A DNA stretch of 64,000 nucleotides from Tessaracoccus sp. MC1865 (GTDB taxonomy: Bacteria; Actinomycetota; Actinomycetes; Propionibacteriales; Propionibacteriaceae), in assembly GCF_017815535.1 (NCBI RefSeq), contig NZ_CP072596.1:434001-498000 (forward strand), written 5' to 3'. Made by a program: the position numbers and the translations under genes. This document shows, piece by piece, positions 16,784 through 28,300 of this stretch. The notes under the pieces are model-generated. The model worked only from the letters and a program-made list of their open reading frames with translations. It was not told the DNA's origin and did no database searches. Numbering within the stretch: position 1 is the stretch's first letter; each line of letters opens with the position of its first letter.

Positions 16784-16823
16784 ACAGGAACGCCCCGGTG
16801 ACCACACCGGGGCGTTCTCCTGT
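16784..16823. terminator. bidirectional hairpin between yceI and the GNAT gene
   Basis: GAACGCCCCGGTG and CACCGGGGCGTTC form a 13-bp stem around the loop ACCA, and the pairing extends outward to ACAGG/CCTGT with a two-base bulge. It lies between converging genes and probably ends both transcripts. Confidence 0.75.
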
Positions 16824-16842
16824 CCCCAAGCAGGGCAGCGGG

Positions 16843-17136
16843 TCAGGAGCCGTAGCCGAGCGACTCGTATTCAGGGTGCTTGGCCATCCAGCTCTTGACG
16901 AACGGGCAGATGGGCAGCACCTGGCGGTCGCCGGCCCCGCGCACGTCGTCGAGGGCACCGCGGACGAGAGTGGAACCCAGACCCTTGCCCTCGAAGGCGG
17001 GGTCGATCTCCGTGTGGGTGAACGTGATGAGTTCGTTGCTCAAAATGTAGTCGGCGAAACCGGCGAGGTCGTCGCCCAGCCGGATCTCGTAGCGGTTCTG
17101 CTCGGGATTGTTGGTGACGGTGGCTTTTTCGGTCAT
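16843..17136 (-). CDS. short GNAT-like N-acetyltransferase (YjdJ type)
   Basis: A 97-residue GCN5-related domain with the acetyl-CoA loop in DPAFEGKGLGSTLVRGALDDVR and the C-terminal CPFVKSWMAKHPEYESLGYG. Both are characteristic of the small YjdJ/Gtn-type family, whose substrates are unknown. The ATG at 17136 is taken as start; a longer frame exists but lacks family similarity. It is transcribed away from the CNNM/CBS gene pair. Confidence 0.8.
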   Translation of the reverse strand: MTEKATVTNNPEQNRYEIRLGDDLAGFADYILSNELITFTHTEIDPAFEGKGLGSTLVRGALDDVRGAGDRQVLPICPFVKSWMAKHPEYESLGYGS

Positions 17137-17231
17137 GTGTCGACGATACGTCCGCCTGACATACTGGAGCGCATGCCATGCTGTGACACTTCGGAGGGGT
17201 CCCAACGTCTGCCTCTGAGAGGTAAGCCCCG

Positions 17232-18590
17232 ATGACCCCTGTTGTATCCCTGCTCGTAGGCGTCCTGGTCGTGCTCCTGATCACAGTCGCCACCGGCTAC
17301 TTCGTGGCGCAGGAGTTCGCCTACGTCGCCGTTGACCGGTCCAAGTTGGGCAGCCGCGCCAAGGCCGGCGACGACCGCGCGGCCCGCACCCTCGAGATCA
17401 CCCGTCGCACCTCGTTCATGCTCTCCGGCGCCCAGCTGGGCATCACCGTCACGGGCCTGCTCGTCGGCTACGTGGCGGAGCCACTGATCGGCCAGGCCAT
17501 CGGCTCCCTGCTCGACGGCGGGGCGCTCACCGCGGTCAGCGTGGCCATCGGCGGATTCGTCGCCATCGGGTTTTCCACGTTCGTGCAGATGCTGATCGGC
17601 GAGCTGTTCCCCAAGAACTACGCCATCGCCCGCTCGACGGTGGTGGCGGACGCGCTGACGCCGTCGACGCGCATCTACCTGGCCATGTTCGGTCCCATCA
17701 TCTGGGTCTTCGACAAGGCGGCCGAACTGCTGCTCCGTGCGCTGCGGATCGAGCCCGTGCACGACGTCGAGTCGGCCGCGTCGGCCACAGATCTCGAGCG
17801 CGTCGTCGCTGCCTCGCGCGAATCCGGCACGCTGTCGCCCGAGCTGGCGCACATCCTGGACCGGATCCTCGACTTCCCGCGCCGCGACCTCGACCACGCC
17901 ATGAACCCCCGCGTGCACGTCGACGTGGTGCGCGCCGACGCCACCATCGGCGAGGTGCGCAACCTCATGGCCACCGGCCACACCCGCTACCCGGTGGTGG
18001 ACGAACATGACTCGGTGATCGGGGTGGTCCAATTGGCAGATGTGCTGCGCACCGGCCGCGCCCTCGACGAGCCCGTGCTGCGCATCGCCCGCGAGCCCTT
18101 CCGGCTGCCGGATCTCACCAAGCTGCCGGACGCCGAGAACCAGCTGCGCGCCGCCGGCGAACAGATGGCCTGCATCATCGACGAGTTCGGCGTCTTCGTG
18201 GGCGTCGTGACCCTCGAGGACCTGGCCGAGGAGGTCATCGGCGAGCTGACCGACGAGCACGACCCCGACAACCCCGATTACCTCCCGCAGTCCGACGACG
18301 GCGTCTGGGTCATGCCCGGCGACGTCCACGTGGACGAGGTGGAGCGCGCCATCGGCCTCAAGCTCCCCGGCGGCGACTTCGAGACCATCTCCGGCCTCAT
18401 CATCCACTCCCTGGGGGATCTGCCCGAGGAGGGCGCCGTCGTGAACCTCGTGTTGGAGCCGACGGCGGCGCAGCGCGCCATCGACTCCCACTCCCCGGCG
18501 CACCTCGTGCGCATCGAGGTGCTGGCCGTGGAGCGCCACGTGGCCTCCCGCGTGCGGATCTCGCTGCCTGAACTGGGGGAGCAGAAATGA
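17232..18590 (+). CDS. CNNM/CBS-domain membrane protein (hemolysin/CorC family), first of pair
   Basis: A 452-residue protein with the DUF21/CNNM transmembrane domain (about 1-190, starting VVSLLVGVLVVLLITVATGYFVAQEF), a pair of CBS domains (about 210-340, with TRYPVVDEHDSVIGVV and FGVFVGVVTLEDLAEEVIGEL), and a CorC/HlyC domain at the end. Members are implicated in Mg2+ or Co2+ efflux. It overlaps the next, paralogous gene by 4 bases. The pair probably forms a heteromeric membrane complex, by analogy with duplicated actinobacterial loci. Confidence 0.9.
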   Translation: MTPVVSLLVGVLVVLLITVATGYFVAQEFAYVAVDRSKLGSRAKAGDDRAARTLEITRRTSFMLSGAQLGITVTGLLVGYVAEPLIGQAIGSLLDGGALTAVSVAIGGFVAIGFSTFVQMLIGELFPKNYAIARSTVVADALTPSTRIYLAMFGPIIWVFDKAAELLLRALRIEPVHDVESAASATDLERVVAASRESGTLSPELAHILDRILDFPRRDLDHAMNPRVHVDVVRADATIGEVRNLMATGHTRYPVVDEHDSVIGVVQLADVLRTGRALDEPVLRIAREPFRLPDLTKLPDAENQLRAAGEQMACIIDEFGVFVGVVTLEDLAEEVIGELTDEHDPDNPDYLPQSDDGVWVMPGDVHVDEVERAIGLKLPGGDFETISGLIIHSLGDLPEEGAVVNLVLEPTAAQRAIDSHSPAHLVRIEVLAVERHVASRVRISLPELGEQK

Positions 18591-19630
18591 TGTTGCTCGA
18601 GACAGGCATGAGTGGCTGGACCGTCACCCTCTGGACCGTGCTGATCATCGTGTTGAGCGCGTTCTTCGTCGCCGTCGAATTTGCGCTGATGGCCGCCAAG
18701 CCGCACCGGTTGGAGGAGCGGGCGGGCACGTTCGCCGGCCGCGCCGCCATCAAGAGTTCGCATGAACTCACCCTGGTGCTGGCCGGCTCCCAGCTGGGCA
18801 TCACGGTGTGCACGCTGGCGCTCGGCGCCATCACCAAGCCCGCCGTGCACCACGCGCTGACCCCGCTGCTGGAGGTCACGGGGCTGCCGGCCGCCGTTGC
18901 CGACGTCGCGTCGTTCGTACTGGCGCTGATCATCGTCACGTTCCTCCACCTGGTGGTGGGGGAGATGGCGCCCAAGTCCTGGGCCATCGCGCACCCCGAG
19001 GAATCCTCGGTGCTGCTGGCGGTGCCGATGCGGGCCTTCATGTTCGTGGTCCGTCCCATCCTCAGGGCGATGAACGCCATGGCCAACTGGCTGGTCCGCA
19101 AGGCCGGCGCGGAGCCCGTCGACGGGCTGTCGGCCACGCAGGACGTCGCCGGTCTGCGCCACCTGGTGGAGCATTCCGCCAACGTCGGCGCGCTGGAGGC
19201 CGGCTACCAGTCGTCGATCACCTCCGTGCTGACCCTGCGCGAGCGTCAGGTGCGCGAACTGGTGCCCGAGGAGCAGGAACTGGCCGCCATCCCGGTGACC
19301 GGGACCTTGGCCGACGTGCAGATGGTCACCCGGAACCACGGCCACATGCGGGTGCTCGTCCGCGACGGTGGGACCACCGTCGGCATCGTGCACGTCCGCG
19401 ACACCCTGGACGAGCCGGACCTGTCGCGGCCCGCGATGGACGTGGCGCGCCCGCCCGTGCGGTTGTCGGCGGACAGCGGTGTGGCCACCGCGCTGAACCA
19501 GCTGCGCTTGGCGCGCACGCAGATCGCCGTGGTGACTGACGGCGACCTCGAGATCGGCATCGTGACGCTCAGCGACGTGCTGCCCGGGCTGATGCCCACG
19601 GGCATTGTCCAATCCGTCGATGCGGGCTGA
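18587..19630 (+). CDS. CNNM/CBS-domain membrane protein, second of pair, lacking the CorC/HlyC domain
   Basis: The 347-residue paralogue of the preceding gene has the CNNM domain (LIIVLSAFFVAVEFALMAAKPHRLEERAG) and two CBS units (RVLVRDGGTTVGIVHVRD, QIAVVTDGDLEIGIVTLSDVL). It stops right after the second CBS motif, so the C-terminal CorC/HlyC transporter-associated domain of the first protein is missing. The overlapping ATGATG start implies coupled translation and an obligate partnership. Confidence 0.88.
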   Translation: MMLLETGMSGWTVTLWTVLIIVLSAFFVAVEFALMAAKPHRLEERAGTFAGRAAIKSSHELTLVLAGSQLGITVCTLALGAITKPAVHHALTPLLEVTGLPAAVADVASFVLALIIVTFLHLVVGEMAPKSWAIAHPEESSVLLAVPMRAFMFVVRPILRAMNAMANWLVRKAGAEPVDGLSATQDVAGLRHLVEHSANVGALEAGYQSSITSVLTLRERQVRELVPEEQELAAIPVTGTLADVQMVTRNHGHMRVLVRDGGTTVGIVHVRDTLDEPDLSRPAMDVARPPVRLSADSGVATALNQLRLARTQIAVVTDGDLEIGIVTLSDVLPGLMPTGIVQSVDAG

Positions 19631-19648
19631 GCCGCTATCCTGCCGGGC

Positions 19649-20299
19649 ATGACCGACGAGCCCCACGACCCCACTGCGCCGACCGTGGGAGTGGGGCCGC
19701 ACCCGGAGCCGTGGCCGGACGATGAGCGCCTCGACGCGGGACTGCTGCGCGACGGCGACCGCCGCAACGTGACAGACCGGTACCGGTACTGGAAGCTCGA
19801 GGCCATCGTCGCCGATCTTGACCGCACCCGCTCCCGGTTGCACGTGGCCATCCAGAACTGGGAGCACGACTTCAACATCGGCTCCATCGTGCGCACCGCC
19901 AACGCGTTCAACGTGGCGGCCGTCCACATCGTCGGGAAGCGACGGTGGAACCGGCGCGGCGCGATGGTCACGGACCGCTACCTCCACGTCCACCACCACG
20001 AGGACGAGGCGTCGCTGATGGCCTTCCTCGCGGAGCGGGGCGTCACGGCTGTGGGCGTCGACAACCTGCCCGGTTCCGTGCCCCTGGAGACGGCGCAACT
20101 CCCGGCCGACGGCTGCCTGATCTTCGGCTCCGAGGGCCCCGGCCTGACGGAGGCGATGGTGGCGGGCTGCGAGCAGTTGGTGGCCATCACGCAGCACGGT
20201 TCCACCCGCTCGATGAACGCCGGGGCGGCCGCGGCGATCGCGATGTACCACTGGCAGCTGCAGCACGGGCCGGCCTCAACCGGCGTGGCGCTAGCATGA
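19649..20299 (+). CDS. TrmH/SpoU-family RNA 2'-O-methyltransferase
   Basis: The 216-residue product carries the SPOUT knot motifs: HDFNIGSIVRTANAF (motif 1), LIFGSEGPGL (motif 2), and RSMNAGAAAAIAMYHW (motif 3). Motif 3 normally reads S-L-N-V-S in this family, so the variant N-A-G is noted. The substrate (tRNA or rRNA 2'-O-ribose) cannot be told from sequence. A TATCCT box lies about 10 bases before the ATG, suggesting a very short leader. The stop overlaps the start of the next gene. Confidence 0.88.
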   Translation: MTDEPHDPTAPTVGVGPHPEPWPDDERLDAGLLRDGDRRNVTDRYRYWKLEAIVADLDRTRSRLHVAIQNWEHDFNIGSIVRTANAFNVAAVHIVGKRRWNRRGAMVTDRYLHVHHHEDEASLMAFLAERGVTAVGVDNLPGSVPLETAQLPADGCLIFGSEGPGLTEAMVAGCEQLVAITQHGSTRSMNAGAAAAIAMYHWQLQHGPASTGVALA

Positions 20300-20850
20300 C
20301 CTCCATGCAGCAGCAGGGACAGCGATTCGCGGCCGGGCTGACGCCTCTGCCCACGGCGGCACGCGTCACCAGAGCGCGGAGCACCCTGCGGTGGCGCGTG
20401 ATCTCGACGGTGGTTTCGCTGGTCCTGCTGGTGGTGTTCTGGTTCTTCTTCGGCCGCGACTGGTCGCTGGGCTGGACCATCGGCATCGCCGCCCTGTGGC
20501 TGGTGTCGACGGTGTTCTGGCTCGTGTTGTCGGCCGTCGGGCTGAGCAACGCCAAGAAGGACCTGGCCGCCATCACCGACGGCGTGGCCTTCTACCTGGA
20601 CCCCAAGGGCGTCGAGTTCGTCCACCCCACCGCCGTGACGGTGCCGTGGGCCGAGGTGACGGCGCTGAAGCTCGCAGGCCACAACTTCGGCGCCGGGCCC
20701 ACCCTCGTCGTCGAGGCCAACGGCCAACTGGCGGCCAAGGTGCCCGTGGCGTTCCTCGACGCCGCCCCGGCGGTCATCGACTCCGCCGCCCAGGCGTACT
20801 CGCTGGGCCGGGTGCGCCTCGACACCACGGCGCTCGACAACCTGCTCTGA
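20296..20850 (+). CDS. two-helix membrane protein with a cytoplasmic PH-like tail, function unknown
   Basis: A 184-residue protein with two adjacent hydrophobic helices (VISTVVSLVLLVVFWFFFG and GWTIGIAALWLVSTVFWLVL, about 34-85) and a soluble C-terminal half. The C-terminal half has the strand pattern DGVAFYLDPKGVEFVHPTAVTVPWAEVTALKL, reminiscent of bacterial PH-like/YcxB-type domains. The ATG at 20296 overlaps the upstream stop (ATGA), so it is coupled to the RNA methyltransferase gene. A second ATG three codons on is possible. Confidence 0.65.
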   Translation: MTSMQQQGQRFAAGLTPLPTAARVTRARSTLRWRVISTVVSLVLLVVFWFFFGRDWSLGWTIGIAALWLVSTVFWLVLSAVGLSNAKKDLAAITDGVAFYLDPKGVEFVHPTAVTVPWAEVTALKLAGHNFGAGPTLVVEANGQLAAKVPVAFLDAAPAVIDSAAQAYSLGRVRLDTTALDNLL

Positions 20851-20860
20851 CCCTCTGACA

Positions 20861-20883
20861 CGTTCCCTGGCGCCCCGGGAACG
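20861..20883 (+). terminator. hairpin after the methyltransferase operon
   Basis: CGTTCCC (20861-20867) pairs with GGGAACG (20877-20883). A second small GC stem follows directly. There is no T-run, so this is only a probable terminator. Confidence 0.5.
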
Positions 20884-20976
20884 CCCGGGCTACAACCCGG
20901 ACCCAGACGGTGTGGAATCCAGCCGACGCGATAGGCTGGGCGGGAACCAGTTTTCATCGAGAAAAAAGGGGCTCCC

Positions 20977-21999
<1,023 letters not shown>

Positions 22000-22024
22000 C
22001 GCCTCGCTGACGCACTGAACAATG

Positions 22025-22064
22025 CTGCGGCCGGTCCCCTCGGGGGCCGGCCGCAGTTGTTTTC
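22025..22064 (+). terminator. rho-independent terminator after fba
   Basis: CTGCGGCCGG (22025-22034) and CCGGCCGCAG (22047-22056) form a perfect 10-bp stem, followed directly by TTGTTTT. It also faces the end of the subtilase gene on the other strand. Confidence 0.88.
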
Positions 22065-22070
22065 GTCAGG

Positions 22071-25000
22071 TCAGCGGAACCGGACGATGTTGTTGAGGAT
22101 CTCCTTCGTCACCCAGGTGTACTGGGTGCCGCCGCCCGCCGTGGGCAGTGCCGCGATGACGCTGGCGCCCAGGTAGGTGCGGCAGCCGCCGCGGCCCGTG
22201 GCGGCGGTGTCGCACTCGGTGCGCCACGTGCGGCCGTCGGCCGATGTCCAGGCGCCGCCCCGGGCCAACGGGTTGGTGCCCCACTGGGCGCGCGTCATCC
22301 GCGGCAGGTAGGTGAGGTTGTTGAACACCCACCCCGTCGTCTGGGTGAACGCCCCGGCCGTCTCGGTGACGGTGGTGGCCATGATCATCGTGCGGCAGCG
22401 CACCGTCTGCGAGTACGGCTCGCAGGCCGTGAACCACTGCCGGCCGTTGACCATGTGTAGGCCCGGCGTGTTGTAGACGTCCCTGACCTCGGGCCTCGGG
22501 GCGGCTGTGGTCGGCCTTCGCGTCGGCTCCGGGCTGGGCTCCTCCGGTTCGATGGCCTCCAGCCAGGTGAACGACGGCGACGTCCAGGTCTCGGTCAGCG
22601 CCGGGGTGTCGGAGTTGGTCACGGTGATCCGCAGGGCGTAGGTGCCGTGCGGGGCGGGCATCGGTTCGCCGTCGGCGCCGGCCAGCATGCCGTCCCAGGC
22701 GGCGAAGTTGGCCTCCGGTGAGCGCCACGGAGCGGGCTCGGTGTAGACCTCCTGCTCGGACCTCTCGACCGGCGTTCCCTGGGTGTCGGTGGCCAGCACC
22801 GACAGCGTGACGGCCGAGGCGGGAGTGCCCAGCGTGAACCCGACGGCGGGCAGCTGCCACTCGTCGTAGGGCGTGTCGTCCTCCCGGACGCCGAAGGCCG
22901 GCATGGAATCGGTGCACTGGCGGCCCTCCACCTCGGCGCAGCCCCACAGCACGCCGAGGAACGGCGCGCTGGCGCTGGCCTGCGGGAACAGCAGGGGCGC
23001 GTCGCCGTAGTCGCCCTTCATGCCGGCGAAGGGGACCCGGAGGGAGTCACCGTCCGTCGTGAACTGCAGGAAACCGCTGTAGATGGCGGTGTCCGGGGCG
23101 GTCTCCGGCGCGTCGATCGTGACGTCGACGGTGGCGCTGCCGCCAGCGGGAACCGTGACCGTGGGTGCCGAAAAGGCGACCTCGGCGGCTTCCTGCGTGA
23201 AGTCCGGCCGGTTCTGCGTCCTGGATTCGCCCCAGGCGACCGAGCTCGTCACCGCGTCGTCGTGCGAGGCCCGCCAGGTGACGGGGGCGTCCGTCGCGTT
23301 GGTCAGCGTGAGCGTCTGGCGGAACGGGCCGTCCGCGGACTGCCCGGTGGCCAGCTTCGACGGGGTGACGAGGTGCTGCTGCGTGATGGCCCGGTCCACG
23401 TGGATCAGGCCGGCGCCCTGGCGGTGGGCCGCGTCGAGGACGCCCGATTGGGGCATGAACGAGTAGACGGCGGGGGTGGCGGTGTTCTGCAGCCGGGTGC
23501 GGATCTCGACGGGGGTGTAGCCGGGGTTGCGCTGCAGGAGGAGCGCGGCGGCGCCGGCGACGTGCGGCGCGGCCATCGAGGTGCCCGACGACAGCCCGTG
23601 GCCGCCCATGGACAGCGGCAGCGTCGAATAGACGTCGCCGCCCGGGGCCGCCAGGTCGGGCTTCAGGCCCAGTTCCGCGTCGAGTCCCCAGGAGGTGAAC
23701 GACGAGGCCAGCCCGGGGGTGTACGGGTTGGGGTCGTCGATGAACGTGCCCGGGACGGTCACGGTCACCGGGCCGTTCGCCAGCGACTGGACCACCTGAC
23801 GCCCGGCGTCGGCGAGGATGCCGATCATCGGGATGTCGTTGGCCTCGGCCCACTCCCAGGAGAAGTAGTCGCCGTGGAGCACCACGCCGATGGCGCCGGA
23901 GTCCAGCGCGAGCTGCGTGCGCCGCTCGATGTCGCAGCCGCCGGTGCCGGGGAGCAACGCGATCCTGCCCTCCAGCGCGGGGTCCAGCTTGCACTGGAGC
24001 GGGTCGCTGAACCTGGCCAGTTCGCCGGTGAAGCCTGTCGGCACGGGAGCGGCGGACACGACGGTGTAGCCGGAGCGGATGGGATCGCCGGAGGCCGGAG
24101 TGAACACCACCTCGGGGGTGGCGATGCTCGTCGAGTCGAACGAGGCAACCGCGATGGCCTTCTCCGCCACCGACGGGGCCCGCAGCGTCTGCGTGCCCAT
24201 CTCGCCCTCGTTGCCCGCGGCCACCACCAGGACGACGCCGGCGTCGACCATGCGGTCACCGGCCTGCGACAGCGGGTGGTTCGGCGAGCTCTGGAACGGC
24301 CAGCCGAGGCTCATGTTGACGACGTCCATGCCGTCGGCGGTGGCGCGTTCCATGGCGTCGAGGACGACGGCCATGGTGGTGTCGCCGCTGCAGGTGAGCA
24401 CCTTGTAGGCGCCCAGCGTCGCCTCGGGGGCCACGCCGACGACCTCGCCCGCGCCGCCGACGGTGCCGGCCACGTGTGTGCCGTGGCCGAGGCAGTCCAT
24501 GGGATCCCTGTCCGGGGCGATCTCGCCGGCGCCGCCCTCATCGTCGGGGGAGGGGCTCCAGTGGTCGCCGATGAGGTCCCGGCCGTAGGCCACGCGGGCG
24601 GTGGGGAACGTCGTCCCGGAGCCGGTGCCGCCCAGATCCGGGTGGGTGTAGTCGACGCCGGAGTCGATGATGCCGACCTTCACGCCCCGGCCCGTCACCC
24701 CGAGCGCGCTCTGCGCCCTGTCGGCGCCGATCATGGCCAGCGCCGGCCTGGTGGGCGAGCCATCGGCCGACGGCGGGGCCGTGGGAACGCGCAGGCCCAG
24801 CACCGGCTGGACCGACCTGACCGAGCGCAGCCCGGCCAGTTTCCTGGCCTGCGCGTCGTCGGCGCGGACGGTGACGCCGTTGAACAGCCGCGTGTAGACG
24901 CGGTTCACCTCGGCAGGCAGGCTCGCGGCACGCGCCTCTGCGGTGAAGTCCGAGCGGTCACGCTGGAGTTGCGTCTGCCTGCCGCCGGAGACCGTCGGCT

Positions 25001-25202
25001 GGGAACGGAATTCGACGAACCACTCCCCGGTGGGCCAGGTCTTCCCGAGTTCTGCCGAGGGGGTGGTCACGTGGTCGGCGAGGTTGCCCAGGTCCACCGT
25101 GGCGGCGGTCTGGTCGTCGGCCCGCGAGACCGCGGGGGAGAGGGTGAGAGCGGCGACGACGAGCGAAGTCATCGCCGTGCGCCACCAACGTTGCTGGAAC
25201 AT
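22071..25202 (-). CDS. secreted subtilisin-like serine protease (S8) with C-terminal VYNTPG domain
   Basis: A 1043-residue exoprotease. A Sec signal (to about residue 28) is followed by an I9-type propeptide region (EWFVEFRSQP to about 135). The S8 catalytic domain has Asp180 (IIDSGVD), His240 (GHGTHVAG) and Ser542 (SGTSMAAPHVAG), with a protease-associated insert at about 380-490. A beta-rich region follows (about 590-880), then a Pro/Thr spacer and a 135-residue domain starting VYNTPG with four cysteines. GGAAGGA lies seven bases before the ATG at 25202, which is preferred over a frame extension to 25232. It is a tandem paralogue of the next gene upstream. Confidence 0.92.
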   Translation of the reverse strand: MFQQRWWRTAMTSLVVAALTLSPAVSRADDQTAATVDLGNLADHVTTPSAELGKTWPTGEWFVEFRSQPTVSGGRQTQLQRDRSDFTAEARAASLPAEVNRVYTRLFNGVTVRADDAQARKLAGLRSVRSVQPVLGLRVPTAPPSADGSPTRPALAMIGADRAQSALGVTGRGVKVGIIDSGVDYTHPDLGGTGSGTTFPTARVAYGRDLIGDHWSPSPDDEGGAGEIAPDRDPMDCLGHGTHVAGTVGGAGEVVGVAPEATLGAYKVLTCSGDTTMAVVLDAMERATADGMDVVNMSLGWPFQSSPNHPLSQAGDRMVDAGVVLVVAAGNEGEMGTQTLRAPSVAEKAIAVASFDSTSIATPEVVFTPASGDPIRSGYTVVSAAPVPTGFTGELARFSDPLQCKLDPALEGRIALLPGTGGCDIERRTQLALDSGAIGVVLHGDYFSWEWAEANDIPMIGILADAGRQVVQSLANGPVTVTVPGTFIDDPNPYTPGLASSFTSWGLDAELGLKPDLAAPGGDVYSTLPLSMGGHGLSSGTSMAAPHVAGAAALLLQRNPGYTPVEIRTRLQNTATPAVYSFMPQSGVLDAAHRQGAGLIHVDRAITQQHLVTPSKLATGQSADGPFRQTLTLTNATDAPVTWRASHDDAVTSSVAWGESRTQNRPDFTQEAAEVAFSAPTVTVPAGGSATVDVTIDAPETAPDTAIYSGFLQFTTDGDSLRVPFAGMKGDYGDAPLLFPQASASAPFLGVLWGCAEVEGRQCTDSMPAFGVREDDTPYDEWQLPAVGFTLGTPASAVTLSVLATDTQGTPVERSEQEVYTEPAPWRSPEANFAAWDGMLAGADGEPMPAPHGTYALRITVTNSDTPALTETWTSPSFTWLEAIEPEEPSPEPTRRPTTAAPRPEVRDVYNTPGLHMVNGRQWFTACEPYSQTVRCRTMIMATTVTETAGAFTQTTGWVFNNLTYLPRMTRAQWGTNPLARGGAWTSADGRTWRTECDTAATGRGGCRTYLGASVIAALPTAGGGTQYTWVTKEILNNIVRFR

Positions 25203-25360
25203 GGCGTCCTTCCGTTGCCAAGGGCTGAGCACAACCTACTGGTCCGCGACGGCTTCGCGCCTCCGCCCCAGGTCTGGAGGTCCCGGCACCTCCGGGGCAG
25301 GTGCAGAGGGGGCCCGGCGAACGTGTCGCCGGGCCCTCTGGGTGCTTCAGGTGTCGCTGG

Positions 25361-28300
25361 TCAGCTCTGGAACCGGACCATGTTGTTGAGGATCTCCTTG
25401 GTGGCCCAGCGGTAGGCGTAACCACCGTCAGCCGCCGGGTAGGCCTCGATCACGCTGGCGGTGATGTAGGAGCGGCAGCCGCCGCGCCCCGTCGTCGCCG
25501 TGTCGCATTCGGTGCGCCACGTGCGGCCGTCGGTGCCCTTCCAGGTGCCGTTGACCGCCAGCGGGTTGGTGCCCCACTGCGCCCGCGTCATGTGCGGGAG
25601 GTAGGTGAGGTTGTTGAACGCCCACCCGCTGCGCGGCACGAACGAGCCGTCGTCGGCCTGGATCACAGTGGTGGCCCAGATCATCGTGCGGCACCGCACG
25701 GTCTGCGAGTAGTCCTCGCAGGCCGTGAACCACTTGCGGCCGTTGACCTCGTGCATGCCCGGCGTGTTGTACACGTCGGCCGGCAGCTCGGCCGCAGGCG
25801 ACTTCGTGACGGTCACCGTCGGCTTCGCCACCGGCACCGTGGGCGACTTCGACGGCGTGGGCGTGGGCGACGCCACCGGCGTGTTCTTCCAGCCGAAGGC
25901 CGCCGACGTCCAGCTCTGGCTGCCGCCGTCGCCGTCCGCCGCGACGCCCGTGACCTGGATCACGTAGTTGCCGGGCGTGGCCGGGACGAGCAGGCCGGCG
26001 TCGTTGGGCAGCTGGCCGTTCCACGTGTACAGCGACTCGAACTCGGAGCGTCCCAGGTGGTCGAAGCTGAGCACCGTGGCGCGGCTGGCGTCGATGGGGT
26101 TGCCCTTGGCGTCGGCGCGCAGCACGTCGATGGTCAGCTTCTGCACCGGCACGGCCTGGTGGAAGGCCACCGTCGGCAGGTCCTCGCCGCCCGTGAAGAT
26201 GCGTCCGGCGTCGACGATCTCGTAGTCGACGTCCGGGTCCACGCACTGGCCCTCGTCCCAGAAGGAGCAGGCGGTGATCTCGACCACCGCCGGGAGGTCC
26301 CAGATCTCCGGGAAGATCTCGAGGTTGCCGTAGTCGCCCGCCATGCCGGCGAACGGCACGGACACGGCGGTGGCTCCCTCGTCGGAGGTCAGGTGGACGA
26401 AGCCCGAGTACTGGGCGCCCTCCGGGGCCTCCGGGTCTGCGTCAATCGTGACGTCGACGGTGGCCGCGCCGCCGGCGGGCACGGTGACGCTGGGCGCGGA
26501 GAAGGACACCTGCGAGGCGAACAGGTTGTAGCCGACGGTGTTCTGCGTGCCGTCGCCCCAGTCCGGATCGGTCTCCAGGTAGGTGCTGAGCGCGTCCTCG
26601 TAGGACAGCGCCCAGGTGACGGGGGCGTCGGTGACGTTGGTGATGGTCAGCGTCTCGGTGTGGGCGCCGTCGGCGGATTCGCCGGCGGAGATCTTGCCCG
26701 GCGAGACGACGAAGCCGTCCTGCAGCGCCCGGTCGACGCGGATCAGGCCGGCGCCCTGACGGTGGGCCGCGTCGAGGATGCCCGCATCGGGAAGTTCGGC
26801 GATGGCGGCGGGCACGGCGCTGTTCTGCAGCCGGCTGCGGATCTCCGCCGGGGTCATCGACGGCGCGTTCTCCAGCATGAGCGCCACGGCGCCGGCCACG
26901 TGCGGTGCGGCCATGGAGGTGCCGGACAGGGTGGCGTAACCGTCGGCCTTCTCCAGCGGGTAGGTGGAGCGGATGGACCCGCCCGGCGCGCCGAGATCCG
27001 GCTGCAGGGTCAGGTCTGCGGCCAGACCCCAGGAGGAGAAGTCCGAGATCAGCCCGCCGGTGGGGTTGGGCTGCTGACTCTCCCCGCCGGTGAACTGGAT
27101 GGTGGCGGGGAGCGCGCCCACCACGGAGGTGCCCACGGCCTGGGTGACGGTGACCACCGGGATAGTGATGGTCACCTCGCCCTCGACAGTGGCGTTGATG
27201 AAGCCGGGCTCGTTGTTGTAGATGACCAGCGCCTCGGCGCCGGCGGCCTGGGCGTTGGCGGCCTTCTGGTGGAAGGTGCAGGTGCCGCGCTGGGCGATGG
27301 CCACCTTGCCGGTGAGATCAGCGGTCTCCACCTCGCAGTTCAGCGGGTCCGTGGTGCGCGCGACCGGCAGGTTGTTCAGCGCCGACGTCGCGTCTGGCGA
27401 GCCCGTCGCGCCCAGGAAACCTGCGGAGACGGGGCCGTTGGCCGTGGTGAACAGCACTTCGCCCATGGTCACGTGCGAGTTGTCGAAGGACGCCACGTTG
27501 ATGGCGAGGCCGGCCGTGCCGGGAGAGCCGATCGTCATGGTGTACCTGTCGCCGGCGTTGCCGGCGGCGTTGACCACCACGACGCCGTTGCGCACGAGGC
27601 GGTCCGACGCCTTGGAGGTGGGGGCCTCCGGCCAGGAGTCGTAGTCGGCGCCGAGGCTCATGTTGACCACGTCCATGCCGTCGGCCTCCGCGCGCTCCAG
27701 CGCGTCGAGGATCACCTGGTCGTCTACGGAGCCGTTGCAGCCGAACACGCGGTAGGCGCCGAGGGTGACGCCGGGGGCGACACCGGTGACCTCACCGTCG
27801 GCGCCGACGATGCCGGCCACGTGGGTGCCGTGGCCCTGGCAGTCGTCCGGGCGGCCGTCGGGCTTCGGGACGGGCTGGTAGGAGGTCGACGTCGGATCGG
27901 CGTTGTAGTCGTCGCCGACGAAGTCGTAGCCGTAGGCCACCCGCGCGCTGGGGAAGCCGGTGGAGCCGTTGGTGCCGCTGCCGCCGAAATCCGGATGGTC
28001 GATGTCGATGCCGGTGTCGATGATGCCCACCTTGACGCCCTCACCGGTGAGGCCGAGCTCGGTCTGGGCGATGTCCGCGCCGGTCTGCGCGATGGCGGTG
28101 ATCAGCCGTGGGGTGACGTCCTGCGGTTCCGGCACGGAGAATATGCGCACCGGGTGGACGGCCTTGACTCCTGGGAGCTCTGCGTACTGCTCGGCGGTGG
28201 CGGTGTCAGCGGTGACGGCCACGCCGTTGAAGAGGCGCTCGTAGTTCCTGATGACGTTCGCGGGGCGGCCCGCGCGGCGCGCCTCCTCGGCGAACGAGCG

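Noticed and set aside
23262..25415. 717-residue plus-strand frame opposite the first subtilase
   Set aside because: Low-complexity Gly/Arg/Val/His composition typical of shadow frames.
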